From the NCBI RefSeq assembly GCF_003952465.1, contig NZ_CP034448.1, forward strand, positions 4,627,001 to 4,691,000: a stretch of 64,000 nucleotides of DNA. The letters run 5' to 3'. The position numbers were made by a program, and so were the translations under genes. Source of the stretch: Mesorhizobium sp. M1B.F.Ca.ET.045.04.1.1. Its GTDB lineage: Bacteria; Pseudomonadota; Alphaproteobacteria; Rhizobiales; Rhizobiaceae. Numbering within the stretch: the stretch's first letter is position 1; each line of letters opens with the position of its first letter. Under the pieces are notes generated by a model. It saw only the letters and a program-made list of their open reading frames with translations. It ran no database searches and was not told the DNA's origin. Shown piece by piece: positions 1 through 10,443 of the stretch.

Positions 1-2250
1 GGCCTTGTGGAACGACCGTCGCGAGCCTGGCAGCGGCTTCGGGTCGCTCAGCATCTCGAAACGCATCGCGCCGGCCATCGGCGCGACCTCGAGCAGCCGA
101 ACCTCGACGCGGTCGGCAAGCTGGTAACCCTTGCCGGTGCGTTCCCCGAACAGCGATCGAGCGGTTTCGTCGTAGATATAGTAGTCGCCGTTCAAACTTG
201 ACACCGGGATGAAACCATCCGCGCCGTATTGCGGCAATTGGACAAAGAGTCCCGCCTTGGTGACGCCGGAGATACGCGCGTCGAAGGTGTCGTTGATGCG
301 CTCGGCCAGGTAAGCCGCGATCAGCCGGTCGACGGTATCGCGTTCGGCGGCCATGGCGCGGCGTTCGGTGGCCGAGATGAGTGCTGCGACTTCCTCCAGC
401 CGGTCGGCCTCCTGCTGGGTCAGGCCGCCGGGACCGAGGCCGAGCGCGGCGATCAGTCCGCGATGCACGATGAGATCCGCATAGCGGCGGATAGGCGAGG
501 TGAAATGCGCGTAGCGCCTGAGATTAAGCCCGAAATGGCCGATATTCTTCGGCGAATATTCGGCCTGGCTCTGCGAGCGCAGCACCACCTCGTTGACCAG
601 CGCCTCGTTGTCGGCGCCGCGCACGCGCTCCAGAATGCCGTTGAACTGCCCTGGCCGCATCTGCGCGCCGCGCGCCAGCGACAGGCCAAGCGTTTGCAGG
701 AACTCGCGCAGCGATTCCTGCTTGGCCAGAGAAGGCGCGTCGTGAATGCGAAAGACGAGAGGCTCCTTCTTGCCTTCGAGTGTCTCGGCGGCCGCGACGT
801 TGGCCTGGATCATGAACTCCTCGATGAGCTTGTGGGCGTCGAGGCGCTCCGGCACGACAACGCGGTCGACGGTGCCGTCGGGCTTGAGCAGGATCTTGCG
901 TTCCGGCAGGTCGAGCTCCAGCGGCTGGCGGGCATTGCGGCCGCGCTTCAGCACTGCATAGGCGTCCCACAGCGGCTTCAGAACGCTATCGAGGATCGGC
1001 CCGGTCTTGTCGTCCAGCACGCCGTCGATCGCCGCTTGCGCCTGCGGGTAGGCGAGCTTGGCCGCCGATTTCATCATGACGCGATGGAAGGAGTGCCTGA
1101 GCTTGCGGCCTTCCGCGGAAAAGGTCATGCGCACGGCGATGGCCGGACGATCCTCGCCTTCGCGCAGCGAGCAAAGATCGTTGGAGATGCGCTCGGGCAG
1201 CATCGGCACGACACGGTCCGGGAAATAGACCGAATTGCCGCGTTTCAGCGCCTCGCGGTCGAGCGGCGTGCCGTAGCGGATATAGGCGGCGACATCGGCG
1301 ATCGCCACGGTGGCTATGACGCCGCCCGGGTTTTTTTCGTCCGTGTCGGGCGTGGCGAAGACGGCGTCGTCATGGTCCTTGGCGTCGGCCGGGTCGATGG
1401 TGACCAGCGGCAAATCGCGCCAATCCTCGCGGCCGGCAAGCGTCGCGGGCTTCGCCGCCTCGGCCTCGGCGATCACGTCGGCCGGAAAGATGTGCGGGAT
1501 GTCGTGGGCGTGGATGGCGATCATCGAGACCGCCTTCTCGCTGGTCAGCGAGCCAAGCACCGCCAGCACCTTGGCACGCGGCAGGCCGTAGCGCGACGCG
1601 CGGGCCGGCTCGACCTCGACCAGATCGCCGTTTTTGGCGCCGTTCTGGAATTCCTTGTCGACGATTAGTTCGGGCTGGCGCCGCTCTACCGGTTCGATGC
1701 GGAAAGAACCGTCCTTCAGCACGCGGAAGACGCCGAGCACCGCCTCGCTGCGCTTCTCGAAGATTTTCATGACCCGCCCGGTGTAAGCAGGGCCGGATGG
1801 GTCGTCGGTCCGGAAGGTCTTGGCGAGCACGCGGTCGCCGATGCCGGGGACAGGGCCACTGGCGCCGCGCGACATGCGGATGGCGATGACGGGCGGCGAG
1901 CCTGCGCCGGTATATTCGCTCGGATTGGCGAGCAGCACGCCATCGGCGTCGCGACCGACAATGTCGAGCACGGCGACGTGGGGCAAGGCGCCCGCACGGG
2001 TGAGGCGCTTACGTTCCTTGGTCAGCAGGCCTTCGTCCTGAAGGTCGCGCAGCAGGTCCTTCAGCCAGATGCGGTCCTGGCCGCGCAGCGCGAAGGCCTT
2101 GGCGATCTCGCGCTTTCCGGAGCGATCGGGATTTTCGGCGATGTAGCGCAGGATTTCGTCACGCGAGGGCCGGTAGTCGTCCTTGACCTTGGCCCGGGTG
2201 TCGGCGCTGCGCGGATCGCCGTGGCTTCTTCCGGAGATCCTGCGCGCCAC
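1..2250 (-). CDS. rnr: Ribonuclease R, C-terminus cut by window edge
   Basis: This is a processive 3'-5' exoribonuclease of the RNB/RNase II family that degrades structured RNA. The 750 codons visible run from an N-terminal winged-helix region (about residues 25-90) through cold-shock OB folds to the RNB catalytic domain. The metal-binding motif DPADAKDHDD sits at residues 286-295, and an S1-like segment (GVTKAGLFVQL) lies near the truncated end. The start is taken as GTG, six bases after the topA stop, with purine-rich topA 3' sequence serving as its ribosome site, so rnr is probably translated with topA. The frame is intact throughout, unlike its neighbour. Family assignment is secure. Confidence 0.95.
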   Translation of the reverse strand, partial: MARRISGRSHGDPRSADTRAKVKDDYRPSRDEILRYIAENPDRSGKREIAKAFALRGQDRIWLKDLLRDLQDEGLLTKERKRLTRAGALPHVAVLDIVGRDADGVLLANPSEYTGAGSPPVIAIRMSRGASGPVPGIGDRVLAKTFRTDDPSGPAYTGRVMKIFEKRSEAVLGVFRVLKDGSFRIEPVERRQPELIVDKEFQNGAKNGDLVEVEPARASRYGLPRAKVLAVLGSLTSEKAVSMIAIHAHDIPHIFPADVIAEAEAAKPATLAGREDWRDLPLVTIDPADAKDHDDAVFATPDTDEKNPGGVIATVAIADVAAYIRYGTPLDREALKRGNSVYFPDRVVPMLPERISNDLCSLREGEDRPAIAVRMTFSAEGRKLRHSFHRVMMKSAAKLAYPQAQAAIDGVLDDKTGPILDSVLKPLWDAYAVLKRGRNARQPLELDLPERKILLKPDGTVDRVVVPERLDAHKLIEEFMIQANVAAAETLEGKKEPLVFRIHDAPSLAKQESLREFLQTLGLSLARGAQMRPGQFNGILERVRGADNEALVNEVVLRSQSQAEYSPKNIGHFGLNLRRYAHFTSPIRRYADLIVHRGLIAALGLGPGGLTQQEADRLEEVAALISATERRAMAAERDTVDRLIAAYLAERINDTFDARISGVTKAGLFVQLPQYGADGFIPVSSLNGDYYIYDETARSLFGERTGKGYQLADRVEVRLLEVAPMAGAMRFEMLSDPKPLPGSRRSFHKA

Positions 2251-2256
2251 GTCCTG

Positions 2257-4816
2257 CTATCCTTTCTTCGCCGCCCGGCGGAACGGCTTCTTGCCGCCCC
2301 CGCCCTTGGCTTCCTTCTCGGCGATCAAGGCGAGCGCCTCTTCCATCGTCACCGACTGCGGGTCCTTGCCCTTGGGCAGCGTCGCATTGACCTTGCCGTA
2401 GTTGACATAGGGGCCGTACTTGCCGTCGCGCACGACGATCTTGCCGCCGCCGTCGGGATGGTCGCCAAGCTCCTTCAGCGCCGCGGGGCCGTGGCGCCGG
2501 TTGCCGGCCCTTGCCCTTTTGCTGCTTCTCGGCGATCACCGAGACGGCGCGGTTCAAGCCGATCGAGAAACGGTTGCTTTCGAGATTCGCATAGGTGCCG
2601 TCGTGCAGCACGAAGGCCGTAGCGTCCGAGGCCGGCCGAAATCATCTTGCCGGTCTCCGGATGCTTGCCGACGTCGCGCGGCAACGACAACAGCGCGATC
2701 GCCTTCTCATGGTCGATCGATTCTGCCGTCCAGCCCTTGGGCAGGCTGGAACGCTTGGCGTCCTTGCCTTCGCCGCGCTGGATATAGGGGCCGAAGCGGC
2801 CGCTGCGCAGCGTGATCTCCTCGGCCGTGTACGGATCCTTGCCGAGCAGCCTGACGCCGTCCTCGCCATTGCCGTTCTCGCCATTGGGATTGGCGGCGTC
2901 GCCAAGCTGACGGGTGTAGGAGCATTCCGGATAGTTCGAGCAGCCGACGAGGCGCCGAACTTGCCGAGCTTCAGCGACAGGTTGCCTGAGCCGCATTTCG
3001 GGCAGATGCGCGGGTTCGAGCCATCTTCGCGCGCCGGGAACACCAGCGGGGCCAGCTCGTCGTTGAGGGCGTCGAGCACGTCGGCGACGCGGAGTTCCTT
3101 GATGTCGTCGACGGCGCCGGAAAAATCCTTCCAGAAGTCGCGCAGCACGTCTTTCCAGGCGAGCTTGCCGTCGGAAATCTCGTCGAGCTTTTCCTCGAGC
3201 GAAGCGGTGAAGTCATATTCGACATAGCGCTCGAAGAAGCTTTCGAGGAAGGCAGAGAGCAGCCGTCCCTTCGCCTGCGGCACCAGCTTGCGCCGGTCGA
3301 TGGCGACGTAGTCGCGGTCCTCCAGCGTCTTCAGGATTGCCGTGTAGGTCGAGGGCCGGCCGATGCCGAGCTCTTCCAGCTTCTTGATCAGCGACGCCTC
3401 GGAGTAGCGCGGCGGCGGCTCGGTCGTGTGCTGAGTGGCGTTGATTGCCTCGCGGGCAAGCTGCTCATCGGCTCGGATCTCGGGCAGGCGGCGGCTTTCC
3501 TCGTCCTCGGCGTCCTCTTCCTTCTGGTCGGTATAGGCGGCAATGAAGCCGTCGAAGCGCACGACCGAGCCCACCGCGCGCAACTCGGCGGTGCGGGCGC
3601 CGTTGACGGCCTCGATCTCGACCGTGGTGCGCTCGATCTCGGCCGGCTGCATTTGGCTGGCAATGGCACGCTTCCAGATCAGCTCGTAAAGCCGCGCCTG
3701 ATCGGCATCGAGATATTGCCGGACCGATGCCGGTGTGCGCTTGAAATCGGTCGGGCGGATCGCCTCGTGCGCTTCCTGGGCATTCTTGGCCTTCGTTGTG
3801 TAAAAACGGGGCTTTTCAGGCAGGTACTTTGCGCCGAATTCGCTGACGATGGCATCGCGCGCGGCCTCGATCGCCTCAGGCGCCATCTGCACGCCGTCGG
3901 TTCGCATATAGGTGATGAGACCGGCGGTCTCGCCGCCGACATCCATGCCTTCATAGAGCTTCTGGGCGACCTGCATGGTGCGGTTGGCCGAGAAGCCGAG
4001 CCGCGAGGACGCGGCCTGCTGCAGCGTCGAGGTGGTGAAAGGCGGACCCGGATTGCGCTTGGTGGGCTTGGCTTCGACCGACAAGGCCTTGAAGGTCGCG
4101 CCTTCCAGCATCGCCTTGATGTCGTCGGCCTGCGCCTTGTTGGCGATGTCGAGTTTTTGCAGCTTCTTGCCGGCATAGGCGGTCAGCCTAGCCTCGAAGC
4201 TGTCGTTCCGCGGCGTGTTGAGGATGGCGGCGATCTGCCAGTATTCCTCGCGGATGAAGCGCTCGATCTCGGACTCGCGGTCGCTGACGAGGCGCAGCGC
4301 CACCGACTGGACGCGGCCGGCGGAGCGCGCGCCCGGCAGCTTGCGCCACAGCACCGGCGAGAGCGTGAAGCCGACCAGATAATCGAGCGCGCGGCGGGCG
4401 AGATAGGCATCGACCAGCGGCGCATCGATCTGGCGCGGATTGGCCATGGCTTCCAACACCGAAGACTTGGTGATGGCGTTGAAGACGACGCGGCTGACCG
4501 GCTTGTCCTTCAGCGCGCGCTTCTGCCTGAGCACTTCCAGCACATGCCAGGAAATCGCCTCGCCTTCGCGATCCGGGTCGGTGGCGAGGATCAGCCCGTC
4601 GGCATCCTTGACCGCCTTGGCGATGTCGGCGAGGCGCTTGCCGGAGGCGGTGTCGACCGACCAGGACATGGCAAAGTCCTCGTCGGGACGCACCGAGCCG
4701 TCCTTGGCCGGAAGATCGCGGACATGGCCGAACGAGGCCAGGACCTTATAGTTCTTGCCCAGATATTTGTTGATTGTCTTTGCCTTGGCCGGCGATTCGA
4801 CGACGACGACGTCCAT
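2257..4816 (-). CDS. topA: DNA topoisomerase I, frame broken at three sites
   Basis: Type IA topoisomerase that relaxes negative supercoils. The N-terminal Toprim domain begins MDVVVVESPAKAKTI, DPDREGE follows, and the active-site tyrosine is Y303 in TYMRTDG. The catalytic core reads in one frame to LKLGKFGA. The C-terminal zinc-ribbon part (CSNYPECSY, then two FGPYI/YGPYV-type repeats) needs three phase changes: near 2950 (one base missing in the expected AA), near 2622 and near 2505. Conserved protein resumes immediately after each, down to a lysine-rich end ..KKPFRRAAKKG and a TAG just before rnr. ATG 4816 is chosen because family members start at this valine-rich strand; an ATG at 4876 is also in frame. 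The breaks are probably sequence errors, since topA is usually essential. Confidence 0.9.
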
Positions 4817-5053
4817 GAGGTCTCTTATCAGCTGTGAGGCGGCGGAAGAACTCCGCGGCGCACGACGAAATCCCACTCTTTTCGTCGCTCACATGGCCGT
4901 GCTTTTGCAATCGGTCAAGGGGAAGGGCCCAATTTGCGGACCCGGCGCAAGCGATACACTCTAAGAGTGTATGGCGAAGATCACATTTTTGGGGAGGAGA
5001 TGGGATGGCTGACTGCCGGCCAAAGATCCGGCAGCCAGCCCGCCCAAAAGAAA

Positions 5054-5431
5054 TCAATCGGCCGCGACGACGTGCCAGGCGCCGGCGACGCCTTCGCCGG
5101 TCATATCGCCGGCCTTCTTGTCTTTGACGAAGGTGTAGACCGGCTTGCCGTCATAGGCCCACATCTTGGTGCCGTCGGTGCGATCGACGATCGTCCATTC
5201 ATCATCCGCCTTGGCGCCGGCCTCGGCCTTCAACGGCGGCCAGTTGGCGGCGCATTTGTCGTAGCAGTTGGATTTGCCCTTCTCGTCCTTGTCATAGGTG
5301 TAAAGCGTCATGCCCATGGCATCGGTATAGATCTTCTTGCCGCCGACTTCGGCCTCCTTCCACGCCTCGGCGGCATGGGATGCGGCCGTGCCAAGCAACA
5401 GAGCCGCGAATCCAAGCGCAATCGATTTCAT
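5054..5431 (-). CDS. Secreted COG4315-type protein
   Basis: A 125-residue exported protein with a signal peptide (MKSIALGFAALLLGTAASHA, then AEAW). The mature part has two copies of the short secreted repeat seen in the COG4315/PF03640 family: GMTLYTYDKDEKGKSNCYDKCAANWPPL and a later GKPVYTFVKDKKAGDMTGEG. The family's function is not established. The C-YDK-C pair may form a disulfide or bind a ligand. There is no lipobox, so it is probably a soluble periplasmic protein. The start was chosen for the strong AGGGAGG ribosome site a few bases upstream; a longer in-frame start lacks one. It stands alone, with topA upstream on the same strand and ccdA divergent. Confidence 0.85.
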   Translation of the reverse strand: MKSIALGFAALLLGTAASHAAEAWKEAEVGGKKIYTDAMGMTLYTYDKDEKGKSNCYDKCAANWPPLKAEAGAKADDEWTIVDRTDGTKMWAYDGKPVYTFVKDKKAGDMTGEGVAGAWHVVAAD

Positions 5432-5596
5432 GATAAACCTCCCTGAGAACAAGCGCGGCAATCGCGCGCCCGTTCAGTCAACGCACAGGGGAGGCCGTTT
5501 CTTCCTCGGCCGGGCGACCACGTGCCACACAATGGTGATTGGCACGAGGGCTCCGGCATCGCTATATCGGCGCCAGCACAATCGGGGTCTTATGAG

Positions 5597-6343
5597 ATGG
5601 CATTGGACATCGGCTATGTCAGCGCGGTCGGGGCAGGGGCGATCTCGTTCCTGTCGCCTTGCGTGCTGCCGCTGGTACCGCCCTATCTCTGCTACATGGC
5701 GGGCGTGTCCGTCGATGATTTCCGCGGCAATCAAGGCATGACGGCAAGTGACGGCACGCGTGGCGCGCTGCTTTATGCCTCTTTGGCCTTCGTGCTCGGC
5801 TTCTCGACCGTCTTCGTCGCGCTCGGCGCAGGCGCCTCGACCATCGGCAGGCTGCTGCGCGTCTGGCAGGAACCGCTGGCGATGGTAGCGGGCGCGCTGA
5901 TCATCGTCATGGGCCTGAACTTTCTCGGCATATTGCGCATTCCGCTTTTGTCGCGAGAGGCGCGCTTCCAGTCGCAGGGCAAGCCCGCCAGCATGATCGC
6001 CGCCTATGTCATGGGACTGGCCTTCGCTTTCGGCTGGACGCCCTGCATCGGCCCGGTGCTGGGGCCGATCCTGACGTTAGCCGGCGGGCGCGAGACGGTG
6101 GGCGAGGGCGCGTTGCTGCTCGCCGCCTATTCGCTGGGCCTCGGCATCCCCTTCCTAGTCGCGGCGCTGTTTTCCGGCGCCTTCATGCGCTTCCTCGGCA
6201 AATTCCGCGTCCATCTCGGCCGCGTCGAGAAGGCGATCGGCGCGCTGCTGGTGGTCGCTGGCGTGTTCTTCCTGACCGGCGGAGTGCAGAGCGCGTCGTA
6301 CTGGCTGCTCGAGAATTTTCCGGCGCTGGGGAGGCTGGGGTAG
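5597..6343 (+). CDS. ccdA: CcdA-type cytochrome c biogenesis / thiol-disulfide transmembrane protein
   Basis: An integral membrane protein of about 248 residues and the DsbD-beta/CcdA fold, which passes reducing equivalents from cytoplasmic thioredoxin across the inner membrane to periplasmic thiol proteins. The two hallmark cysteine segments are present: SFLSPCVLPLVPPYL in the first helix and GWTPCIGPVLGPIL after the fourth region. Hydrophobicity suggests six helices. ATG 5597 is used because it places the first helix at the N-terminus; the longer in-frame start adds an unrelated leader. No ccm genes or periplasmic partner lie beside it here, so its client is unknown. It is divergent from the COG4315 gene. 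Confidence 0.88.
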   Translation: MALDIGYVSAVGAGAISFLSPCVLPLVPPYLCYMAGVSVDDFRGNQGMTASDGTRGALLYASLAFVLGFSTVFVALGAGASTIGRLLRVWQEPLAMVAGALIIVMGLNFLGILRIPLLSREARFQSQGKPASMIAAYVMGLAFAFGWTPCIGPVLGPILTLAGGRETVGEGALLLAAYSLGLGIPFLVAALFSGAFMRFLGKFRVHLGRVEKAIGALLVVAGVFFLTGGVQSASYWLLENFPALGRLG

Positions 6344-6424
6344 TTCCGCCAGCGCAGGAACGATGACCGAGCGGTCGCGTTGGTCAGCGGAATTCGTGTG
6401 TTTGCGACTTTCGTGGGGAGCGAA

Positions 6425-6862
6425 ATGATATCCAAGACAGACGCCGAGACGTTCTTCAAGACGTATGAGAAGGTCTACAACGATGCGATCGCCGGCAACG
6501 TCAATCTAAACGACGTTGCCGGAAACTACTCGACCGGCTTTGTCTCGGTGACGCCCGCAGGGGTCATGGTCGGCGAGAACGGCCAACAGTTGAAAGACAT
6601 TATGAAGAAGGGTTTTGAGGCCTATCGCGCGATGGGCAGCAAGAAGATGACCTGCAAGGAGGTATCGGTAACGCCGATCGACCAGGACCATTGCGTGGCC
6701 AAGGTGCAATGGTCGGGCGAGTATGAGCGCAAGGACAAAAGTCCCGTGACCATCGATTTCGAGGTCGATTATCTCCTAGAACGGCGCGACGGTAGCCTGA
6801 AGGTATTTGGCTGGATCGCCGGCGACGAGCAGGCGGAATTCAAGAAGCACGGCTTGGCGTAG
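6425..6862 (+). CDS. Hypothetical NTF2-like (SnoaL-type) small protein
   Basis: A soluble protein of 145 residues with no signal peptide or membrane segment. The pattern of an N-terminal helix (FFKTYEKVYNDAIAGN), then alternating strands ending in a VDYLLERRDGSLKVFGWI segment, resembles the NTF2-like/SnoaL fold often found in small rhizobial proteins of unknown role. No catalytic residues can be assigned. The start at ATG 6425 follows a GGGGAGCGA ribosome site; an upstream in-frame start at 6380 has none. It is a single gene between ccdA and glmU on the same strand. The fold assignment is by eye only. Confidence 0.65.
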   Translation: MISKTDAETFFKTYEKVYNDAIAGNVNLNDVAGNYSTGFVSVTPAGVMVGENGQQLKDIMKKGFEAYRAMGSKKMTCKEVSVTPIDQDHCVAKVQWSGEYERKDKSPVTIDFEVDYLLERRDGSLKVFGWIAGDEQAEFKKHGLA

Positions 6863-7001
6863 GGACGGTTGCCCTCAGAGACCCGCTGATTAAGAGTCAG
6901 CTGCTCTTCCATCTCACCGGAATTTAACCGCATTGGTGCAGCATGCCGCCAGATGCTAAGCGTTTTCCATTCCTGATCCAATTTCATACGGTTGCCGATC
7001 C

Positions 7002-8368
7002 ATGAGCCAGAGATCCTGCCTGTCCGTCATCCTCGCCGCCGGCGAAGGCACGCGCATGAAAGTGCCATGCCCAAGGTGCTGCACGCCATCGCCGGCCTGC
7101 CGATGGTGGCGCATGTGGTGAAGGCGGCCGAGGCTGCCGGGGCGACGGGTTTGGCCCTGGTGATCGGTCATGGCGCCGACGAGATGAGAAAGGCGGCACA
7201 GAAATTCGCGCCGAAGGCCGAGACCTTCGTGCAGGACAAGCGGCTCGGCACCGCACATGCCGTTCTTGCCGCCCGTGAAGCTATATCAAAGGGTTATGAC
7301 GACATTCTCGTCATGTTCGGCGACACGCCTCTGATCGACGCGGCGGCATTGGCCGCCGCGCGGCAGAAACTGGCGGAGGGCACGGCCGTTGCGGTGATCG
7401 GCTTCCGCCCGCCCAATCCGACCGGCTATGGCCGACTGATCGAAAAAGGCGGCCGGCTGGTCGCCATCCGTGAGGAGAAGGACTGCTCCGAGGCGGAGAA
7501 GAAGATCGGCTTCTGCAATGCCGGGATGATGGCGGTGGCCGGCAAGCATGCGCTTCGATTGCTCGACAAGGTCGGCAACAGCAATGCCAAGGGCGAGTTC
7601 TACCTCACCGACATCGTCGAGATCGCGGGGGCGGAAGGCCTCGATGTCGTCGCCACGGAGGCCAGTTTCGAGAGCGCGCTCGGCATCAACAACCGGGCCG
7701 AGTTGGCCGAGGCGGAAGGCATCTGGCAGGCGCGCCGGCGGCGCGAGGCGATGCTTTCCGGCGCGACGCTGATCGCGCCCGAAACGGTCTATTTCTCACA
7801 CGACACCGAAATCGGCGCCGACACGATCGTCGAGCCGAATGTCTGGTTCGGTCCTGGCGTCAAGATCGCCTCGGGCGCCAGGATACACGCCTTCAGTCAT
7901 GTCGAAGGGGCGACGATCGCTTCGAATTGCGACGTCGGGCCGTTCGCGCGGCTGCGGCCGGGCGCCGATCTCAAGCAGAGGGCGAAAGTGGGCAATTTCT
8001 GTGAGGTCAAGCAGGCGACGGTCGAGGAGGGCGCCAAGGTCAATCACCTGACCTATATCGGCGACGCGCGTGTCGGCGCCGGGGCCAATATCGGTGCCGG
8101 CACCATCACCTGCAATTATGACGGCTACTCGAAATTCTTCACCGACATCGGCGAGGGCGCCTTTGTCGGCTCGAACTCCTCGCTGGTGGCGCCGCTCACG
8201 ATCGGCAAGGGCGGCTACATCGCCTCGGGCAGCGTGATCACCGAAAGCGTGCCCGACGATGCGCTGGCCTTCGGCCGCGCCCGCCAGAAGACGCTGCCCG
8301 GCAAAGGCAAGGAATTGCGCGAGCGCTTCGCCTCGGCCGCCGCGGTGCGGAAGAAGGCGGCAGTGTGA
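7002..8368 (+). CDS. glmU: Bifunctional GlmU, frame broken by one missing base
   Basis: GlmU acetylates glucosamine-1-phosphate and then uridylylates it to UDP-GlcNAc, the precursor of peptidoglycan and lipid A. The N-terminal pyrophosphorylase motif LSVILAAGEGTRMK reads from ATG 7002. The frame then breaks at the AAA run 7059-7061, where the family sequence needs AAAA (TRMKSAMPKVL). From there the protein is intact, including GFCNAGMMAV, the left-handed beta-helix acetyltransferase domain (NHLTYIGDARVGAGANIGAGTITCNYDG) and the C-terminal end. Length would be about 455 residues, normal for the family. Loss of one A in a homopolymer looks like a sequencing error. glmS follows on the same strand after 229 bases. 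Confidence 0.92.
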
Positions 8369-8597
8369 CAAGTAAAGGCGGTTTCCGTGCTGACGCGACC
8401 GGTGCCGATGAACAATCGGGGACCTGCGCTGCGAAAAACCAAAGCAATTGCGGTAACCGGATTGCAAGCGCGCCCTGTCATGGTGCATCGGTGCAAAACC
8501 GTTCCGGCTGACACGGAACGAAACGCAAAGTGACTTTCGCGGCAATCCGGCAATCCCTAGATAGCGCTGGGTTTCCGCAGGGAATAGGGGGCAGCGC

Positions 8598-10421
8598 ATG
8601 TGCGGTATCGTTGGAATTGTCGGCCATTCGCAGGTCGCGCCGCTCATCGTCGATGCGCTGAAGCGGCTGGAATATCGCGGTTATGACTCGGCCGGCGTCG
8701 CCACCATCGAGAAGGGCGCGCTCGGCCGCCGCCGCGCCGAAGGCAAACTGATCAATCTGGAACGCCGGCTGAAGGAAGAGCCGCTCGACGGCACGATCGG
8801 CATCGGCCACACGCGCTGGGCAACACATGGCGTGCCGAACGAGACCAACGCGCATCCGCATTTTTCCGAGGGCGTTGCCATCGTCCACAACGGCATCATC
8901 GAGAATTTTGCCGAGCTGCGCGACGAGCTTGTCCGTGACGGCTATACCTTCTCCTCGCAGACCGACACCGAGGTCGTCGCCCATCTGGTGGCGCGGGAGC
9001 TCGCCAAGGGGCTGCAGCCGGTCCAGGCGGCGCATCAGGCGCTGAAGCGGCTCTCCGGCGCCTTTGCGCTGGCCATCATGTTCAAGGGCGACGAGGATCT
9101 GATCGTCGGCGCCCGCAACGGTCCGCCTTTGGCCGTCGGCCATGGCGACGGCGAAATGTTCCTCGGCTCCGACGCCATCGCGCTGGCGCCCTTCACCAAC
9201 GCGGTTACCTATCTGGAAGACGGCGACTGGGCGGAAGTGCGCCGCAACAGCGTCACCATCTACGACATCGACGGCAATAAGGTCGACCGCAAGCGGCAGC
9301 AGTCGCTGTCGACCAGCTTCATGGTCGACAAGGGCAACCGCCGCCATTTCATGGAAAAGGAAATCCATGAGCAGCCGGAGGTGATCTCGCACACGCTGGC
9401 GCATTACGTGGATTTCGTCTCCGGCGTGTCGAAGCCGCTCGAACTGCCGTTCGACTTCGCCAGGATCGGCCGGCTGGCGCTCTCGGCCTGCGGCACCGCC
9501 TATCTCGCCGGGCTGATCAGCAAATACTGGTTCGAGCGCTATGCACGGCTGCCGGTCGACATCGACGTCGCCTCCGAATTCCGCTACCGCGAGATGCCGC
9601 TTTCAGCGAACGATGCGGCCTTCTTCATCTCGCAGTCGGGCGAGACCGCCGACACGCTGGCTTCGCTGCGCTACTGCCGCCAGGCCGGTATGAAGATCGG
9701 CGCCGTCGTCAATGTGCGCGAATCGACCATGGCGCGCGAATCCGACGTCGTGCTGCCGACGCTGGCCGGGCCGGAGATCGGCGTCGCCTCGACCAAGGCT
9801 TTTACTTGCCAGCTGTCGGTTCTCGCTGCTCTTGCCGTGCGCGCCGGCGTGGCGCGCGGCACGATCTCGCGCGATGAGGAGCGGCAGCTGGTGCGCGAGC
9901 TTTCCGAGGCGCCGCGCTTCGCCACCCAGGTGCTGAAGCTCGACGAGCAGATCGAACGCATCTCGCGCGAGCTCTCCCGCTACAAGGACGTGCTCTATCT
10001 CGGCCGGGACACCAATTTCCCTTTAGCCATGGAAGGGGCGCTGAAGCTCAAGGAAATCTCCTACATCCATGCCGAGGGCTATGCCGGCGGCGAGCTGAAG
10101 CACGGGCCGATCGCGCTGATCGACGAGAACATGCCGGTGATCGTGATCGCGCCGCATGACCGCATCTTCGAAAAGACGGTGTCGAACATGCAGGAAGTGG
10201 CGGCGCGCGGCGGCAAGATCATCCTTATCACCGACGGCAAGGGGGCGGCGCAGGCGGGCATCAAGACGATGGAGACGATCATCCTGCCCGACGTGCCGGA
10301 GATCATCTCGCCGATCATCTACGCGCTGCCGATCCAGATGCTCGCCTATTTCACCGCCGTGTTCATGGGCACCGACGTCGACCAGCCGCGCAATCTGGCG
10401 AAATCGGTGACGGTGGAGTAG
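8598..10421 (+). CDS. glmS: Glutamine-fructose-6-phosphate aminotransferase
   Basis: Makes glucosamine-6-phosphate from fructose-6-phosphate and glutamine, the entry step to amino-sugar synthesis. At 607 residues it has the usual length. Cys2 of MCGIVGIVGH is the nucleophile of the N-terminal class II glutaminase domain. Two SIS isomerase domains follow, with ALSACGTAYLAG and SQSGETADTLASLR near residues 295-355 and a C-terminal DQPRNLAKSVTVE ending typical of the family. A GGGGGC ribosome site precedes the ATG. The 229-base gap after glmU contains a short hairpin (GTTCCG..CGGAAC, 8501-8519) but nothing resembling the glmS ribozyme. With glmU it supplies UDP-GlcNAc. Confidence 0.97.
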   Translation: MCGIVGIVGHSQVAPLIVDALKRLEYRGYDSAGVATIEKGALGRRRAEGKLINLERRLKEEPLDGTIGIGHTRWATHGVPNETNAHPHFSEGVAIVHNGIIENFAELRDELVRDGYTFSSQTDTEVVAHLVARELAKGLQPVQAAHQALKRLSGAFALAIMFKGDEDLIVGARNGPPLAVGHGDGEMFLGSDAIALAPFTNAVTYLEDGDWAEVRRNSVTIYDIDGNKVDRKRQQSLSTSFMVDKGNRRHFMEKEIHEQPEVISHTLAHYVDFVSGVSKPLELPFDFARIGRLALSACGTAYLAGLISKYWFERYARLPVDIDVASEFRYREMPLSANDAAFFISQSGETADTLASLRYCRQAGMKIGAVVNVRESTMARESDVVLPTLAGPEIGVASTKAFTCQLSVLAALAVRAGVARGTISRDEERQLVRELSEAPRFATQVLKLDEQIERISRELSRYKDVLYLGRDTNFPLAMEGALKLKEISYIHAEGYAGGELKHGPIALIDENMPVIVIAPHDRIFEKTVSNMQEVAARGGKIILITDGKGAAQAGIKTMETIILPDVPEIISPIIYALPIQMLAYFTAVFMGTDVDQPRNLAKSVTVE

Positions 10422-10443
10422 GTTCTCGGCGCTGCGGCCCCTT

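Noticed and set aside
229..1668. Long plus-strand open frame opposite rnr
   Set aside because: It is the antisense shadow of a well-conserved RNase R in GC-rich DNA; its translation is low-complexity histidine-, arginine- and aspartate-rich sequence with no family pattern.
3428..4837. Long plus-strand open frame opposite topA
   Set aside because: Same kind of antisense shadow, with the topoisomerase on the other strand clearly real.
8369..8597. glmS ribozyme or riboswitch before glmS
   Set aside because: The ribozyme is known from Gram-positive lineages and none of its core sequence is recognisable; only a short GTTCCG/CGGAAC hairpin is present.
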